DNA of 64,000 nt from Bacteroidales bacterium (GTDB lineage: Bacteria; Bacteroidota; Bacteroidia; Bacteroidales; Salinivirgaceae). The notes under the pieces were generated by a model. That model ran no database searches. It saw only the letters and a list, made by a program, of their open reading frames with translations, and was not told the origin of the DNA. The position numbers and the translations under genes are program-made. The stretch spans positions 97,920 to 161,919 of the forward strand of contig JAAYQU010000001.1 in assembly GCA_012519055.1 (NCBI GenBank), given 5' to 3'. This document shows, one piece after another, positions 18,026 through 27,481 of this stretch. The first letter of the stretch is position 1; each line of letters opens with the position of its first letter.

Positions 18026-19192
18026 ATGGATAAATATAACAAAAAGAGACGTTTACGAATGTCTATACTGCTTTTTGCCTTCTTAATCAGTTTATTATCT
18101 CTGTTATATACAAACCTAATTGTTGACAAACTAAAAATAGAAGAACGCAAAAAAATGGAATTATATGCTTTAGCATTAAAAAAATTTGCGGAATACGATA
18201 ATTTAGACGCAGACATGAGTCTGGTTACAGAGATAATAACCAACAACACTACTGTTCCCCTAATACTTACTACAGATACTGACAGCATATTGGCTTTTGT
18301 AAACTTCAATCCTAAAAAGTCTGAAGACACTAAATATATGGAGTCGGAGCTTGAAAAAATTAAACTAACCCAAGAGCCCATTATTATCTCGCTTGCAAAC
18401 AACGAGGAACAGCGAGTATATTATAAAGACTCTACCGTTCTAACCATTCTGTCATGGTATCCATTCGTACAACTGTTTATGTTTGCACTATTCATATTAG
18501 TAGGTTATATCGCTTTTAGCAACTCGCGTAAAGCCGAACAAAACAGCGTATGGATTGGTATGTCAAAAGAAACCGCACACCAATTAGGTACACCTATTTC
18601 TTCATTGTTGGCTTGGGTAGAAATTTTGAAAAACTATCCTGAAATTGACAGTTATATGAGTGAAATACAAAAAGATATAAACAGATTAGATGTTATAGCC
18701 CGCAGATTTTCTAAAATAGGATCTTCACCCGACCTAACACTCGAACCAATTGCAGAAGTAATAAAAAGTGCAATTGAATATATGCAATATAGAACACCTG
18801 AAAATGTTAATTTCAATTATAACTCGTCACCCAACTCAGAAGTTAGCATAATGATGAATCGTAGCCTTTTTGAATGGGTTATAGAAAATTTGATTAGAAA
18901 TTCAGTTGATGCAATGCAAGGAAAGGGAAATATTAATTTCGATTTATCAGTTACTGGCAAAAAACTATATCTTGATATCAGCGATACAGGAAAAGGAATT
19001 CATAAAAGATACTATAAAACTATATTCAGTCCAGGATATACATCCAAAGAGCGTGGCTGGGGATTAGGCTTATCATTAGCAAAAAGAATTATTGAAAACT
19101 ATCATAAAGGAAAATTATTTGTTAAAACCTCAGAATTAAACAAAGGCACCACAATGAGAATTGTTCTTAACATACAACAAACACTAAACTAA
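18026..19192 (+). CDS. Orphan membrane sensor histidine kinase
   Basis: The 388-aa protein has a basic N-terminus, a first membrane helix (about 11-33), a periplasmic sensor region (about 34-140) and a second helix (about 143-166). The dimerisation helix has phospho-acceptor H185 in the context KETAHQLGTPISSL, a Bacteroidota-type variant of the H-box. The ATPase domain has the N box with N292 (NLIRNSVDAM), G1 at D320 (DTGKGI) and the G2 GWGLGLS lid. All catalytic motifs are present. No HAMP, PAS or response regulator gene is adjacent, so its partner and signal are unknown. It is probably monocistronic; the downstream gap of 197 bp contains another promoter-like box. Confidence 0.88.
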   Translation: MDKYNKKRRLRMSILLFAFLISLLSLLYTNLIVDKLKIEERKKMELYALALKKFAEYDNLDADMSLVTEIITNNTTVPLILTTDTDSILAFVNFNPKKSEDTKYMESELEKIKLTQEPIIISLANNEEQRVYYKDSTVLTILSWYPFVQLFMFALFILVGYIAFSNSRKAEQNSVWIGMSKETAHQLGTPISSLLAWVEILKNYPEIDSYMSEIQKDINRLDVIARRFSKIGSSPDLTLEPIAEVIKSAIEYMQYRTPENVNFNYNSSPNSEVSIMMNRSLFEWVIENLIRNSVDAMQGKGNINFDLSVTGKKLYLDISDTGKGIHKRYYKTIFSPGYTSKERGWGLGLSLAKRIIENYHKGKLFVKTSELNKGTTMRIVLNIQQTLN

Positions 19193-19298
19193 CAACTTAA
19201 TCCCGTTTTATTTCATTCCAAACACTTTTTTTTATACTTAAAAAAACAAAAAAAGCAAAATTGAAATCATAGAATAGGGTTATTAAAGATAGTTTTAT

Positions 19299-19306
19299 TA
19301 ATTTTG
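19299..19306 (+). promoter_or_regulatory. -7 box for the DUF177-rpmF-plsX-fabH unit
   Basis: TAATTTTG fits TAnnTTTG and lies 83 bp before the DUF177 start, in a T/A-rich gap after the kinase gene. Confidence 0.4.
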
Positions 19307-19388
19307 CACGAATTTTGATAATCTGTTGCCCGTTTTTCAAAAAGCATAAAAATAAATCAGCAAAGACAGTGATTAAATTAAAGTTAAA

Positions 19389-19916
19389 ATGAAAACAACA
19401 AAAAGCATTCTTGACAGATATAAGATAAAAATTGCAGAGTTGCCTTTAGGAATATCTGAATACAACTTTGTTCTGGACGATGTTCTGTTTTCTTATTTTA
19501 ACCATCCATACGTTGAAAAGGGAAATGTAGCTGCCAAAGTTACTTTAGACAAAAGACCAAATTTAATTGAAGTCAACATTACAGTAAGTGGCACACTCGA
19601 AGTACAATGTGACCGTTGTTTAGATTATTTCTTATACCCAATAAATACTAACGAAATAATTCTATATACAATAGGACAACAAGAAGAACATGAAAACAAA
19701 AATGTTGTAATTATTACAAAAGAACAATCAGTAATTGATTTATCGTCAGATTTATATGAAATAGCTGTAACACAATTGCCAATAAGCAAAGTTCATCCAA
19801 ACAATGAACAAGGTGTATCTTTGTGCAATTCTAAAATGTTAGAGTTATTAAATAAATATTTGGTTAATGAAGAACAAATTAACCCAACTCAAAAATTAAG
19901 TGATATAATAAAATAA
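19389..19916 (+). CDS. DUF177/YceD family protein
   Basis: A 175-aa member of the YceD/DUF177 family, which across many bacteria lies directly upstream of rpmF and is linked to 23S rRNA or ribosome metabolism. The visible hallmark is the CDRC pair (VQCDRCLDYF) in the middle of the protein; a single Cys (SLCNSK) is near the C-terminus. It starts the conserved DUF177-rpmF-plsX-fabH cluster, with 12 bp to rpmF. Its precise molecular role is not settled. Confidence 0.85.
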   Translation: MKTTKSILDRYKIKIAELPLGISEYNFVLDDVLFSYFNHPYVEKGNVAAKVTLDKRPNLIEVNITVSGTLEVQCDRCLDYFLYPINTNEIILYTIGQQEEHENKNVVIITKEQSVIDLSSDLYEIAVTQLPISKVHPNNEQGVSLCNSKMLELLNKYLVNEEQINPTQKLSDIIK

Positions 19917-19928
19917 ATTAATAAAAAA

Positions 19929-20111
19929 ATGGCACATCCTAAACGCAAACAGTCAAAATCAAGACGAGACAAAAGAAGAACTCATTTTAAAGCAATCGAG
20001 CCTCAATTATCAAAATGCAATAACTGTGGAGCGACACACCGTTATCACAGGATTTGTCCCGAATGTGGATTTTACAGAGGACGACTTGTAGATGATAAAA
20101 AAGCAGTATAA
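19929..20111 (+). CDS. rpmF: 50S ribosomal protein L32
   Basis: A 60-aa basic protein with the L32 start AHPKRKQSKSRRDKRR and a zinc-ribbon made of CNNC and CPEC pairs. Length is normal. It sits in the usual place between DUF177 and plsX; a weak hairpin lies in the gap to plsX. Confidence 0.96.
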   Translation: MAHPKRKQSKSRRDKRRTHFKAIEPQLSKCNNCGATHRYHRICPECGFYRGRLVDDKKAV

Positions 20112-20134
20112 TACACGTAAAATGTAATAGTTAC

Positions 20135-20167
20135 AGCCCGTATGAATAACTTATTTCACTACGGGTT
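20135..20167 (+). terminator. Weak hairpin between rpmF and plsX
   Basis: An 8-bp inverted repeat (AGCCCGTA / TACGGGTT, one G-T pair) with a 17-nt loop, followed by a broken T-rich stretch. It could partly terminate after rpmF so that ribosomal protein levels exceed PlsX/FabH, but the T tract is poor. Confidence 0.35.
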
Positions 20168-20203
20168 GCTCTGTTTGTTAGTTCTTATTCAAACTAATAA
20201 CCA

Positions 20204-21172
20204 ATGAACATACTAAAAATTGGTATTGATATAATGGGTGGCGATAAAGCTCCGACTGAGATTGTAAAAGGTGCAATTTTGGCGAGTAATGCTATTGATA
20301 ATAATATCAAATTAGTACTCTTCGGAGATTCTACGGCGGTTAAAAATATTTGTGAGCAAAATAATTTCAATCCAGATGTGTTTGAATTAGTGCATACAAC
20401 CGAAATAATCGAGATGCACGATCATTCTGCTAAATCTTTTCAAACTAAAACAGACTCGAGTATCACAAAAGGATTTGAATATCTTGCCACTCAAAAAATA
20501 GATGCCTTTGCAAGTGCCGGAAATACTGGAGCAATGTTAGTTGGTGCCATGATGGTCATTAAACCCATTGAAGGAATTATACGCCCTTGCTTATCAACAC
20601 TATTGCCTAAAACAGACGGAAAAGAAGCAATATTGCTTGATATAGGAATAAACCCTGATTGCAAACCAGAAGTTCTCTTGCAATGGGGAATAATTGGATC
20701 TGTTTTTGCCAAAGAAGTTTATAATATTGAAAATCCCAAAGTTGCTCTTTTGAATGTAGGAACAGAAGAGGGAAAAGGAAATCTATTAGCCCGAACCACG
20801 TATAAACTAATGAAGGAATCAAGAGATATTAATTTTATTGGCAATATCGAAGGCTCAGATCTTTTTAGGCCAGAAGTGGCCGATGTTGTTGTTACTGACG
20901 GCTTTACAGGGAACGTGGTTTTAAAACAATCAGAAATTATTTACCGATTAGCCCAAAAGCGTGGTATTAATGATGAATATTTTAACCGATTTAATTTTGA
21001 ATTATACGGAGGTACACCTATATTAGGCATCAATAAAGCTGTTGTTGTAGGTCATGGAATATCGAAAGCAAGTGCCATTAAAAACATGATTATCAATACC
21101 ATAAATATTTTAGAGACAAATTTGACAGCAAAAATCGCAACTCGGATAATGACTGCCAAACAACTAACCTAA
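20204..21172 (+). CDS. plsX: Phosphate acyltransferase PlsX
   Basis: PlsX makes acyl-phosphate from acyl-ACP for phospholipid synthesis; peripheral on the inner membrane. The 322-aa protein starts with the family motif IGIDIMGGDKAP and carries ASAGNTGAML, VGTEEGKGN and the DVVVTDGFTGNVVLK block. Length is normal. It is part of the rpmF-plsX-fabH unit, 43 bp before fabH. Confidence 0.95.
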   Translation: MNILKIGIDIMGGDKAPTEIVKGAILASNAIDNNIKLVLFGDSTAVKNICEQNNFNPDVFELVHTTEIIEMHDHSAKSFQTKTDSSITKGFEYLATQKIDAFASAGNTGAMLVGAMMVIKPIEGIIRPCLSTLLPKTDGKEAILLDIGINPDCKPEVLLQWGIIGSVFAKEVYNIENPKVALLNVGTEEGKGNLLARTTYKLMKESRDINFIGNIEGSDLFRPEVADVVVTDGFTGNVVLKQSEIIYRLAQKRGINDEYFNRFNFELYGGTPILGINKAVVVGHGISKASAIKNMIINTINILETNLTAKIATRIMTAKQLT

Positions 21173-21215
21173 GCATTACGAATAAAACGATATTTACAAT
21201 TTAAACTATATACGG

Positions 21216-22220
21216 ATGGACACAATCAGAGCAACTATTACTGGAGTCGCAGCAGCAGTTCCAGACTATATTCTTACCAACGAGGAGTTAAGTCAAATGG
21301 TTGATACTACCGATGAATGGATAATGACAAGAATTGGTATTAAAGAAAGACATATCATTCGGGAACCAGGAAAAGGAAGTTCGGATGTTGGTGCAAAAGC
21401 AGTATCACTACTACTTGAAAAAACCAATACCAAACCGGAAGAAATTGATCTTCTCATTTGTGCAACCGTGACACCAGACATGCAGTTTCCTGCAACTGCA
21501 AACATCATAAGCGATAAAGTAGGAATAAAAAACGCCTTTTCATTTGACATAAACGCAGGTTGTAGCGGATTTTTATACACTCTTTCGACAGGTGCCAAGT
21601 TTGTAGAAACAGGCAAATATAAAAAAGTTATAATTGTAGGTGCCGAAAAAATGAGTAGCATAGTTGACTATCAAGACAGAGCTACTTGTCCAATATTTGG
21701 AGATGGTTCAGGTGCTGTTTTATTAGAGCCTACAAATGAAGATATTGGTATAATCGACGAAATATTACAGTCTGATGGAGTAGGAAGAGTTCACTTACAT
21801 CAAAAAGCTGGTGGCTCTGTAAAACCCGCTTCACAAGAAACAGTCGCAGCACGCGAACACTATATATATCAAGAAGGACAGGCAGTTTTCAAATGGGCTG
21901 TGTCAAAAATGGCAGATGTCTCTGTTGAAGTAATGAAAAGAAACAAAATTACACCCGAGAATTTAGCTTGGTTAGTTCCGCATCAGGCGAATATGAGAAT
22001 TATTGAGGCTGTTGCAAGACGTATGGGGATTAAGCCAGAACAGGTCATGATTAATATTCAAAAATATGGTAACACCACAGCGGCTACTCTCCCATTGTGC
22101 TTATGGGAATGGGAACCTGTGTTGAAAAAGGGTGACAACATTATTCTTGCAACATTTGGAGCAGGCTTCACATGGGGAGCAATATATTTAAAATGGGGAT
22201 ACAACGGCAATGAAATTTAA
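21216..22220 (+). CDS. fabH: 3-oxoacyl-ACP synthase III
   Basis: FabH starts fatty acid elongation by condensing an acyl-CoA primer with malonyl-ACP. The 334-aa protein has the catalytic triad C116 (NAGCSGFL), H256 (VPHQANMRI) and N286 (KYGNTTAA). Primer choice (acetyl or branched) cannot be decided from sequence. It follows plsX and precedes the bactofilin gene by 16 bp. Confidence 0.95.
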   Translation: MDTIRATITGVAAAVPDYILTNEELSQMVDTTDEWIMTRIGIKERHIIREPGKGSSDVGAKAVSLLLEKTNTKPEEIDLLICATVTPDMQFPATANIISDKVGIKNAFSFDINAGCSGFLYTLSTGAKFVETGKYKKVIIVGAEKMSSIVDYQDRATCPIFGDGSGAVLLEPTNEDIGIIDEILQSDGVGRVHLHQKAGGSVKPASQETVAAREHYIYQEGQAVFKWAVSKMADVSVEVMKRNKITPENLAWLVPHQANMRIIEAVARRMGIKPEQVMINIQKYGNTTAATLPLCLWEWEPVLKKGDNIILATFGAGFTWGAIYLKWGYNGNEI

Positions 22221-22236
22221 TTAAAATATAAAAGAG

Positions 22237-22620
22237 ATGGGAAAAATTAACAATACTGTTGACATCAACTCAATAAATATTATTTGCAGAGGCACAACCA
22301 TTAATGGAGATATTACAACGGACGGAGAAATAAGAATCGATGGTGTTGTTGAAGGAAACCTTCATGCAAAAGGAAAAGTTGTAATAGGAACATCGGGTCG
22401 CCTTAACGGTGAAATTGTGTGTAGAAGTGCAGATATAGAAGGAAAAGTTGAGGGAAAAATAAATGTTAACGAACTACTTTCCTTTAAAAACACATGCGTT
22501 TTTAAAGGCGATATCGTAACAAAACAATTATCAATTGAACCCGGTGCTACATTTAATGGCACATGTCAAATGTCAAACAATATAGTTCAAAATACAGAAA
22601 TAAAAAACAAGCAAAGTTAA
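22237..22620 (+). CDS. Bactofilin (polymer-forming cytoskeletal protein)
   Basis: The 127-aa protein has the right-handed beta-helix repeat pattern of bactofilins across about residues 15-110 (GTTINGDI, DGVVEGNLHAKGKVVIG, EGKVEGKINVNE). Bactofilins form nucleotide-independent filaments that organise cell-envelope growth or complexes. It lies 16 bp after fabH and ahead of the ATP synthase genes, a neighbourhood I believe is common in Bacteroidota. Confidence 0.88.
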   Translation: MGKINNTVDINSINIICRGTTINGDITTDGEIRIDGVVEGNLHAKGKVVIGTSGRLNGEIVCRSADIEGKVEGKINVNELLSFKNTCVFKGDIVTKQLSIEPGATFNGTCQMSNNIVQNTEIKNKQS

Positions 22621-22796
22621 AAGAACACTTATTAGTACTTGTGTAGCAATTACATGTAGCTCTACTGAGCCTTTATTTAAGTTTTTTTAAGCAAAACATA
22701 CTATATATTATTAGTTTAACAAACCTTATATAAAACATACTGTTTTTTTATAGTATTTGTTTTTTCACTTTCTTTAAAACTAATTTACGATATAGA

Positions 22797-23192
22797 ATGG
22801 TAAAACAATTAATGAAATCATACGCAATAAGGATACTACTAATAGATATCCTGTTGGTAGTATCGTACATAGCTGTAATCACATACACCTCTCTAAGTGT
22901 TAGCAATTTGTTGTTTGGTATAATTTTGTCCTTCTTTAGTATCGTTTACTTTTTTTCACAATATGTTTTCATAAAAAAGTCAATCACAAACAATATTAAT
23001 AAGATCTTTTTAATATGTTCAGTAACCAAAATGGCAGTATTACTTGTAGGACTTTTGGTATTATTACTGTTATTTAAAGAGTATGCAAAATTTATAACAA
23101 TAAGCGTATTAACTCTATACGTACTGTTTACTATTAATGAAATTCATTCTATTTTAGCAACAATAAAAACTAAACGTAACAAAAAACAATAA
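22797..23192 (+). CDS. Membrane protein in the ATP synthase subunit I position
   Basis: The 131-aa protein has four predicted membrane helices (about 10-33, 35-55, 68-92 and 95-115) and a basic C-terminal tail (KTKRNKKQ). It lies between the bactofilin gene and atpB, where Bacteroidota carry an AtpI-like assembly protein that helps build the c-ring. Sequence motifs are not strong enough for a firm name. I did not see the small AtpZ ORF that often precedes such genes. Confidence 0.7.
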   Translation: MVKQLMKSYAIRILLIDILLVVSYIAVITYTSLSVSNLLFGIILSFFSIVYFFSQYVFIKKSITNNINKIFLICSVTKMAVLLVGLLVLLLLFKEYAKFITISVLTLYVLFTINEIHSILATIKTKRNKKQ

Positions 23193-23232
23193 AAGAAATT
23201 TCAACTAATTTCAATTATATTGTTAAAGTTAT

Positions 23233-23240
23233 TATATTTG
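23233..23240 (+). promoter_or_regulatory. Possible -7 box before atpB
   Basis: TATATTTG fits TAnnTTTG, 130 bp before atpB, in a 178-bp gap. It could give atpB its own promoter separate from the I-like gene. Confidence 0.35.
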
Positions 23241-23370
23241 TTAGGTGAAAATGATTCAAAAAATACTGTTTCTTTAGACATAATTAGGTATAGTAAACAC
23301 TTAATATGGTTTTAAACACCGACAGATATAGATGTGATTTTCATTTATCAACACTGTAAATCTCCAACAA

Positions 23371-24471
23371 ATGAACTTAACATTTTTCGGAAGCTTCAAA
23401 GTAAAAAATGTATTGTCAACCTTATTATTAGCAGTACTAACAGTTTTTACTACAAATTCGTCATATGCTACCGATAATACCGAAGAAGATAGTTTTAACC
23501 CAGGACTTATGATAATGGGACATGTAAGCAATTCCTACGAATGGCACATATTAACTACACCTTCGGGCAAACATATATCAATACCGCTACCAGTGATTTT
23601 ATACAGCTCACAAACTGGTTTGAATATTTTTATGTCTTCTAAATTTGAACATGGCCACGCCAGGTATAATAATTTTGAGATATGTAAAGAAGGCACATAC
23701 AAAGGCAAAATAGTTGAATATAGTGCCGTTGATGGAGAAACACTTATAGGAAAACCTTATGATTTCAGCATTACAAAAAACCTTATAGGACTGCTTGTTG
23801 GACTTACTCTTACAGCTTTTTTAGTATTAAAATCAGTAAAAATTGCCAACCAAACAAAAGGCGAGCCACCAAGGGGTTTATTGTCAGTAATAGAACCTAT
23901 CGTAATATTTGTTAGAGACGATATTGTTAAATCCTCTATAGGAGAAAAATATGAAAAATTTTTGCCCTTCTTGCTCTCAGTGTTTTTTATGATTTTTATT
24001 ACTAACCTTACAGGGATAATTCCAATAGTTCCTTTTGGAGCCAACGTTACTGGTAATATTTCCGTTACTTTAGGTTTAGCCCTATTCACGTTTTTAACAA
24101 TACATTTTAATGCCAACAAAGACTATTGGAAACATATATACAACACTCCTGGAGTACCATGGTGGATGAAATTTCCCGTACCTATTATGCCCTTTGTGGA
24201 ATTCATGAGTGTATTGCTTAAACCTTTAGTATTGGCAATCCGACTCTTTGCAAATATTTTAGCTGGTCACGTTATTATTTTGGCTTTTGTCTCGTTGATT
24301 TTTATCTTCGCGCAACTGTCAGCCGTAGCAGCTGGGTTTGTTTCGCCCGTAACTATAATTTTTGTCATGTTTATGTTTTGCATCGAGATGTTAGTAGCAT
24401 TTATTCAAGCTTTTGTGTTTACATTATTGTCAGCAATTTTTATTGGTATGGCAGTAGCAGAAAAGCATTAA
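23371..24471 (+). CDS. atpB: F0F1 ATP synthase subunit a, with N-terminal extension
   Basis: Subunit a forms the ion path beside the c-ring. The 366-aa protein is about 100 aa longer than E. coli AtpB because of an N-terminal signal-peptide-like segment (about 10-33) and a soluble domain (about 35-130) before the membrane part (about 135-366). The essential Arg is R291 (LAIRLFANILAGH). The long form is a known Bacteroidota feature, so this is not a misplaced start. It is the first of the contiguous B-E-F-H-A-G run. Confidence 0.94.
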   Translation: MNLTFFGSFKVKNVLSTLLLAVLTVFTTNSSYATDNTEEDSFNPGLMIMGHVSNSYEWHILTTPSGKHISIPLPVILYSSQTGLNIFMSSKFEHGHARYNNFEICKEGTYKGKIVEYSAVDGETLIGKPYDFSITKNLIGLLVGLTLTAFLVLKSVKIANQTKGEPPRGLLSVIEPIVIFVRDDIVKSSIGEKYEKFLPFLLSVFFMIFITNLTGIIPIVPFGANVTGNISVTLGLALFTFLTIHFNANKDYWKHIYNTPGVPWWMKFPVPIMPFVEFMSVLLKPLVLAIRLFANILAGHVIILAFVSLIFIFAQLSAVAAGFVSPVTIIFVMFMFCIEMLVAFIQAFVFTLLSAIFIGMAVAEKH

Positions 24472-24507
24472 TTTATAAAACCCATTAATCTATAAAAACA
24501 AACAATT

Positions 24508-24768
24508 ATGGTAAGTTTATTAATTATTTTAGGTCAAGCAGCAGTAGGAGCTTCATTAGCAAAAATGGGAGCCGGTATATCTGCAGCGCTTGTAGTAATT
24601 GGAGCAGCATTTGGAATTGGACGTATCGGTTCTCATGCAATGGAATCTATGGCACGTCAGCCAGAAGCAGCAGGCGACATTCGTTCAGGTATGGTTGTTG
24701 CCGCCGCTCTTATTGAGGGTGCAGCGTTTTTTGCACTCGTTATATGTTTTTTGATTTTGTTTGTTTAA
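24508..24768 (+). CDS. atpE: F0F1 ATP synthase subunit c
   Basis: The 86-aa protein has two membrane helices joined by the polar loop RQPEA. The ion-binding carboxylate is E70 in ALIEGAAFF. The residue after it is Gly rather than the Ser/Thr that completes a sodium site, and helix 1 lacks the Na-type Gln at the expected place, which favours proton coupling. A short hydrophobic N-terminal stretch precedes helix 1. A strong hairpin lies between this gene and atpF. Confidence 0.95.
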   Translation: MVSLLIILGQAAVGASLAKMGAGISAALVVIGAAFGIGRIGSHAMESMARQPEAAGDIRSGMVVAAALIEGAAFFALVICFLILFV

Positions 24769-24781
24769 AACAGTCACATTT

Positions 24782-24816
24782 TTATTTTCATGCAGCGGTT
24801 GGCTGCATGAAAATAA
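24782..24816 (+). promoter_or_regulatory. 15-bp stem-loop between atpE and atpF
   Basis: A perfect 15-bp inverted repeat (TTATTTTCATGCAGC / GCTGCATGAAAATAA) with a 5-nt loop (GGTTG) begins 13 bp after the atpE stop and ends 15 bp before the atpF ATG. No T run follows, so it is not a classical terminator. Likely role: mRNA 3'-end protection or processing that raises subunit c relative to the others, or partial termination. Inferred. Confidence 0.65.
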
Positions 24817-24831
24817 TTAATTATTAAGATT

Positions 24832-25326
24832 ATGGAAATTTTTCTACCCGAATTAGGATTGTTTGTATGGACAGTAGTGGCTTTCGCGGTTTTTTTAATT
24901 ATCATGAAAAAGTTTGCGTGGAAACCATTAATGGGCATGTTAAATGACAGAGAACAATCAATTGCAGACGCTCTTTCAATGGCTGAAAAATCAAGGCAAG
25001 AGTACGCTGAATTAGAAATAATGCAAAAAAAGATGATTGCCGAAGCGGAAGAAGAGAGAATTAAACTCATTCAAGAAGCAAGAGCAGAAAAATCTCAAAT
25101 TATTGCAGAAGCCAAAGAGGAAGCAATCCGCAATGCAAACCAAATAGTCGAAAGAGCCAGACAAGAAATTATTAATGAAAGAGAAAGAGCTACGAGCGAG
25201 TTAAAAGAAGAGATAGCCAAATTTTCAGTTCAGATAGCTGAAATGATACTCAAACAAAAGCTCGAAAGCGACAAAGCTCAGCAAAAATTAATCGATGAGT
25301 ACATCAACGATTTAAGAATTAACTAA
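24832..25326 (+). CDS. atpF: F0F1 ATP synthase subunit b
   Basis: The 164-aa protein has one N-terminal membrane helix (about 7-25) and then a long charged coiled coil rich in Glu, Lys, Arg and Ala, the peripheral stator stalk. KKFAWKPLMGMLNDRE just after the helix is typical of subunit b. It lies 63 bp after atpE and 14 bp before atpH. Confidence 0.94.
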   Translation: MEIFLPELGLFVWTVVAFAVFLIIMKKFAWKPLMGMLNDREQSIADALSMAEKSRQEYAELEIMQKKMIAEAEEERIKLIQEARAEKSQIIAEAKEEAIRNANQIVERARQEIINERERATSELKEEIAKFSVQIAEMILKQKLESDKAQQKLIDEYINDLRIN

Positions 25327-25340
25327 TTACCTATTGTAAA

Positions 25341-25871
25341 ATGGATCAAAGCGCAATACCTGTTCGATATGCAAAAGCTCTATTTGAACTATCAATAGAA
25401 CAAAATATTGAAGAAGAAATATACAAAGACATTACTCTTATCAATCAAGTCATTGCCGACAATACTGACTTTATGTTAGCACTCACTTCACGAGCTATTT
25501 TACAATCAGATAAAATTAAAATATTAAAAGAAACTATTGAACCTCACGTTAACAAACTAACATTCAGGTTTTTAAAGCATGTCATCAAAAAAAGACGAGA
25601 AGAATTTATTTTAAGGATAATTCTTGAATTTATAAAGTGCTACAATAAAAGGCACGATATCATTAAAGTCACAGTAAAAAGTGCTAGCACACTTACAAAC
25701 GAGCATGTTAGTAAAATAAAAAATATCATATCTGAGCAAACCGGTAAAACTCCTATTATGGCTTATGATGTTGATAAGTCACTAATAGGGGGTTATCAGG
25801 TTATTATTGATGACAAATTTTACGACATGTCAGTAAAAGGAATGCTAAATAAAATTGAAAAATCATTTTAA
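25341..25871 (+). CDS. atpH: F0F1 ATP synthase subunit delta
   Basis: The 176-aa protein has the OSCP/delta fold signature: helical N-terminal part starting IPVRYAKALFELS and a C-terminal part with LIGGYQVIIDDKFYDMSVKG. It connects the b stalk to the top of F1. It lies between atpF and atpA with short gaps (14 and 18 bp). Confidence 0.93.
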   Translation: MDQSAIPVRYAKALFELSIEQNIEEEIYKDITLINQVIADNTDFMLALTSRAILQSDKIKILKETIEPHVNKLTFRFLKHVIKKRREEFILRIILEFIKCYNKRHDIIKVTVKSASTLTNEHVSKIKNIISEQTGKTPIMAYDVDKSLIGGYQVIIDDKFYDMSVKGMLNKIEKSF

Positions 25872-25889
25872 TACACCAAAAATATTATT

Positions 25890-27467
25890 ATGGCTCAAAT
25901 TAAACCAGCCGAGATTTCGGAAATAATCAAAAAGCAAATCAGCGACATCAATATTGATGGTAAATACGAAGAAGTTGGTACTGTACTAACAATTGGAGAC
26001 GGTATAGCAATTGTTTACGGTTTAACACAAGTACAAGCCAACGAACTTGTTGAATTTCCTAATGGCACTAAGGGTTTAGTGCTGAATCTCGAGGAAGATA
26101 GCGTAGGAGTAGTTTTATTAGGACCTACTGGCGAAATTAAAGAAGGCGACACTGTAAAACGTACTCGTAGAATAGCCTCAATTAATGTAGGACACGGTCT
26201 GTTAGGGCGAATAATTAATACTATCGGCGAACCATTAGATGGACTTGGCCCAATAACTGGAGAACTGTACGAAATGCCACTTGAGCGCAAAGCTCCGGGT
26301 GTAATCTTCAGACAACCGGTTAAAGAGCCTTTACAAACAGGTATTCTCGCAATTGATGCTATGATTCCAATAGGACGTGGACAGCGCGAGTTGATTATTG
26401 GTGATAGACAAACAGGAAAGACAGCAATTGCTATTGATACAATCATAAATCAAAAAAAACATTATGATGAAGGCAAACCTGTTTTTTGTATATACGTAGC
26501 TATCGGTCAAAAAGGCTCAACTGTAGCACAAATTGCTGCAACATTACAAAAACATGGAGCTATGGATTATACGGTTATTGTTTCTGCTACAGCCGCCGAT
26601 CCAGCAGCAATGCAATTCTATGCTCCTTTCGCAGGAGCGTCAATAGGCGAGTTTTTCAGAGACACAGGAAACCACGCGTTAGTTGTTTTTGATGATTTAT
26701 CAAAACAAGCTGTATCATACCGCGAAGTTTCTCTACTTTTAAGAAGACCTCCAGGACGTGAAGCATATCCAGGTGACGTGTTCTATCTACACTCACGTTT
26801 GCTTGAAAGAGCTGCTAAAATTATTGAATCTGATGAAATTGCTAAAAACATGAACGATCTACCCGATGTGTTAAAAGATAAAGTTAAGGGTGGAGGTTCA
26901 TTAACAGCTCTTCCAATTATTGAAACACAATCAGGAGACGTATCAGCATATATTCCTACTAACGTAATCTCTATTACTGACGGACAGATATTCCTTGAAT
27001 CAGACTTGTTTAACGCCGGTGTTCGACCAGCAATTAACGTAGGTATTTCTGTTTCGCGTGTTGGAGGAAACGCACAAGTTAAAGCAATGAAAAAAGTGGC
27101 TGGAACCTTGAAAATTGACCAGGCACAATATCGCGAGTTGGAAGCTTTCTCTAAATTTGGTTCTGACTTAGACCCTGCTACATTAGCTGTCTTGGATAAA
27201 GGTCGAAAAAATGTCGAGCTACTTAAACAACCACAATATAGTCCTGTACCTGTTGAAAAACAGATAGCTCTTGCTTATGCAGGTACACGAGGATTATTAA
27301 GAGATGTAAGCTTAAACAACGTAAAAAAATGGCAAGAAAAATATCTGTCATTATTAGAAACAAATGGAAAAGAAACTTTAGAAAGATTACGAAAAGGAGA
27401 ACTTACGGTGGGAGACGAAGAAACTCTAAAAGCATTTGCTGAAGAGGCTTCAAAGAAACTTGTTTGA
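25890..27467 (+). CDS. atpA: F0F1 ATP synthase subunit alpha
   Basis: The 525-aa non-catalytic nucleotide-binding subunit. Walker A is GDRQTGKT at residues 171-178, and the alpha-type block [20 protein letters not shown] is intact. Length is slightly above 513 aa in E. coli. It is 14 bp upstream of atpG. Confidence 0.97.
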   Translation: MAQIKPAEISEIIKKQISDINIDGKYEEVGTVLTIGDGIAIVYGLTQVQANELVEFPNGTKGLVLNLEEDSVGVVLLGPTGEIKEGDTVKRTRRIASINVGHGLLGRIINTIGEPLDGLGPITGELYEMPLERKAPGVIFRQPVKEPLQTGILAIDAMIPIGRGQRELIIGDRQTGKTAIAIDTIINQKKHYDEGKPVFCIYVAIGQKGSTVAQIAATLQKHGAMDYTVIVSATAADPAAMQFYAPFAGASIGEFFRDTGNHALVVFDDLSKQAVSYREVSLLLRRPPGREAYPGDVFYLHSRLLERAAKIIESDEIAKNMNDLPDVLKDKVKGGGSLTALPIIETQSGDVSAYIPTNVISITDGQIFLESDLFNAGVRPAINVGISVSRVGGNAQVKAMKKVAGTLKIDQAQYRELEAFSKFGSDLDPATLAVLDKGRKNVELLKQPQYSPVPVEKQIALAYAGTRGLLRDVSLNNVKKWQEKYLSLLETNGKETLERLRKGELTVGDEETLKAFAEEASKKLV

Positions 27468-27481
27468 TAAAATAGTTAGAT

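Noticed and set aside
23371..23770. Mis-annotated start of atpB
   Set aside because: The extension is in frame, has a signal-peptide pattern and matches the long AtpB known for this phylum.
26015..26446. Minus-strand frame of 143 codons inside atpA
   Set aside because: Antisense to the Walker A region of a highly conserved gene; Pro/Ile/Ser-rich translation without any recognisable motif.
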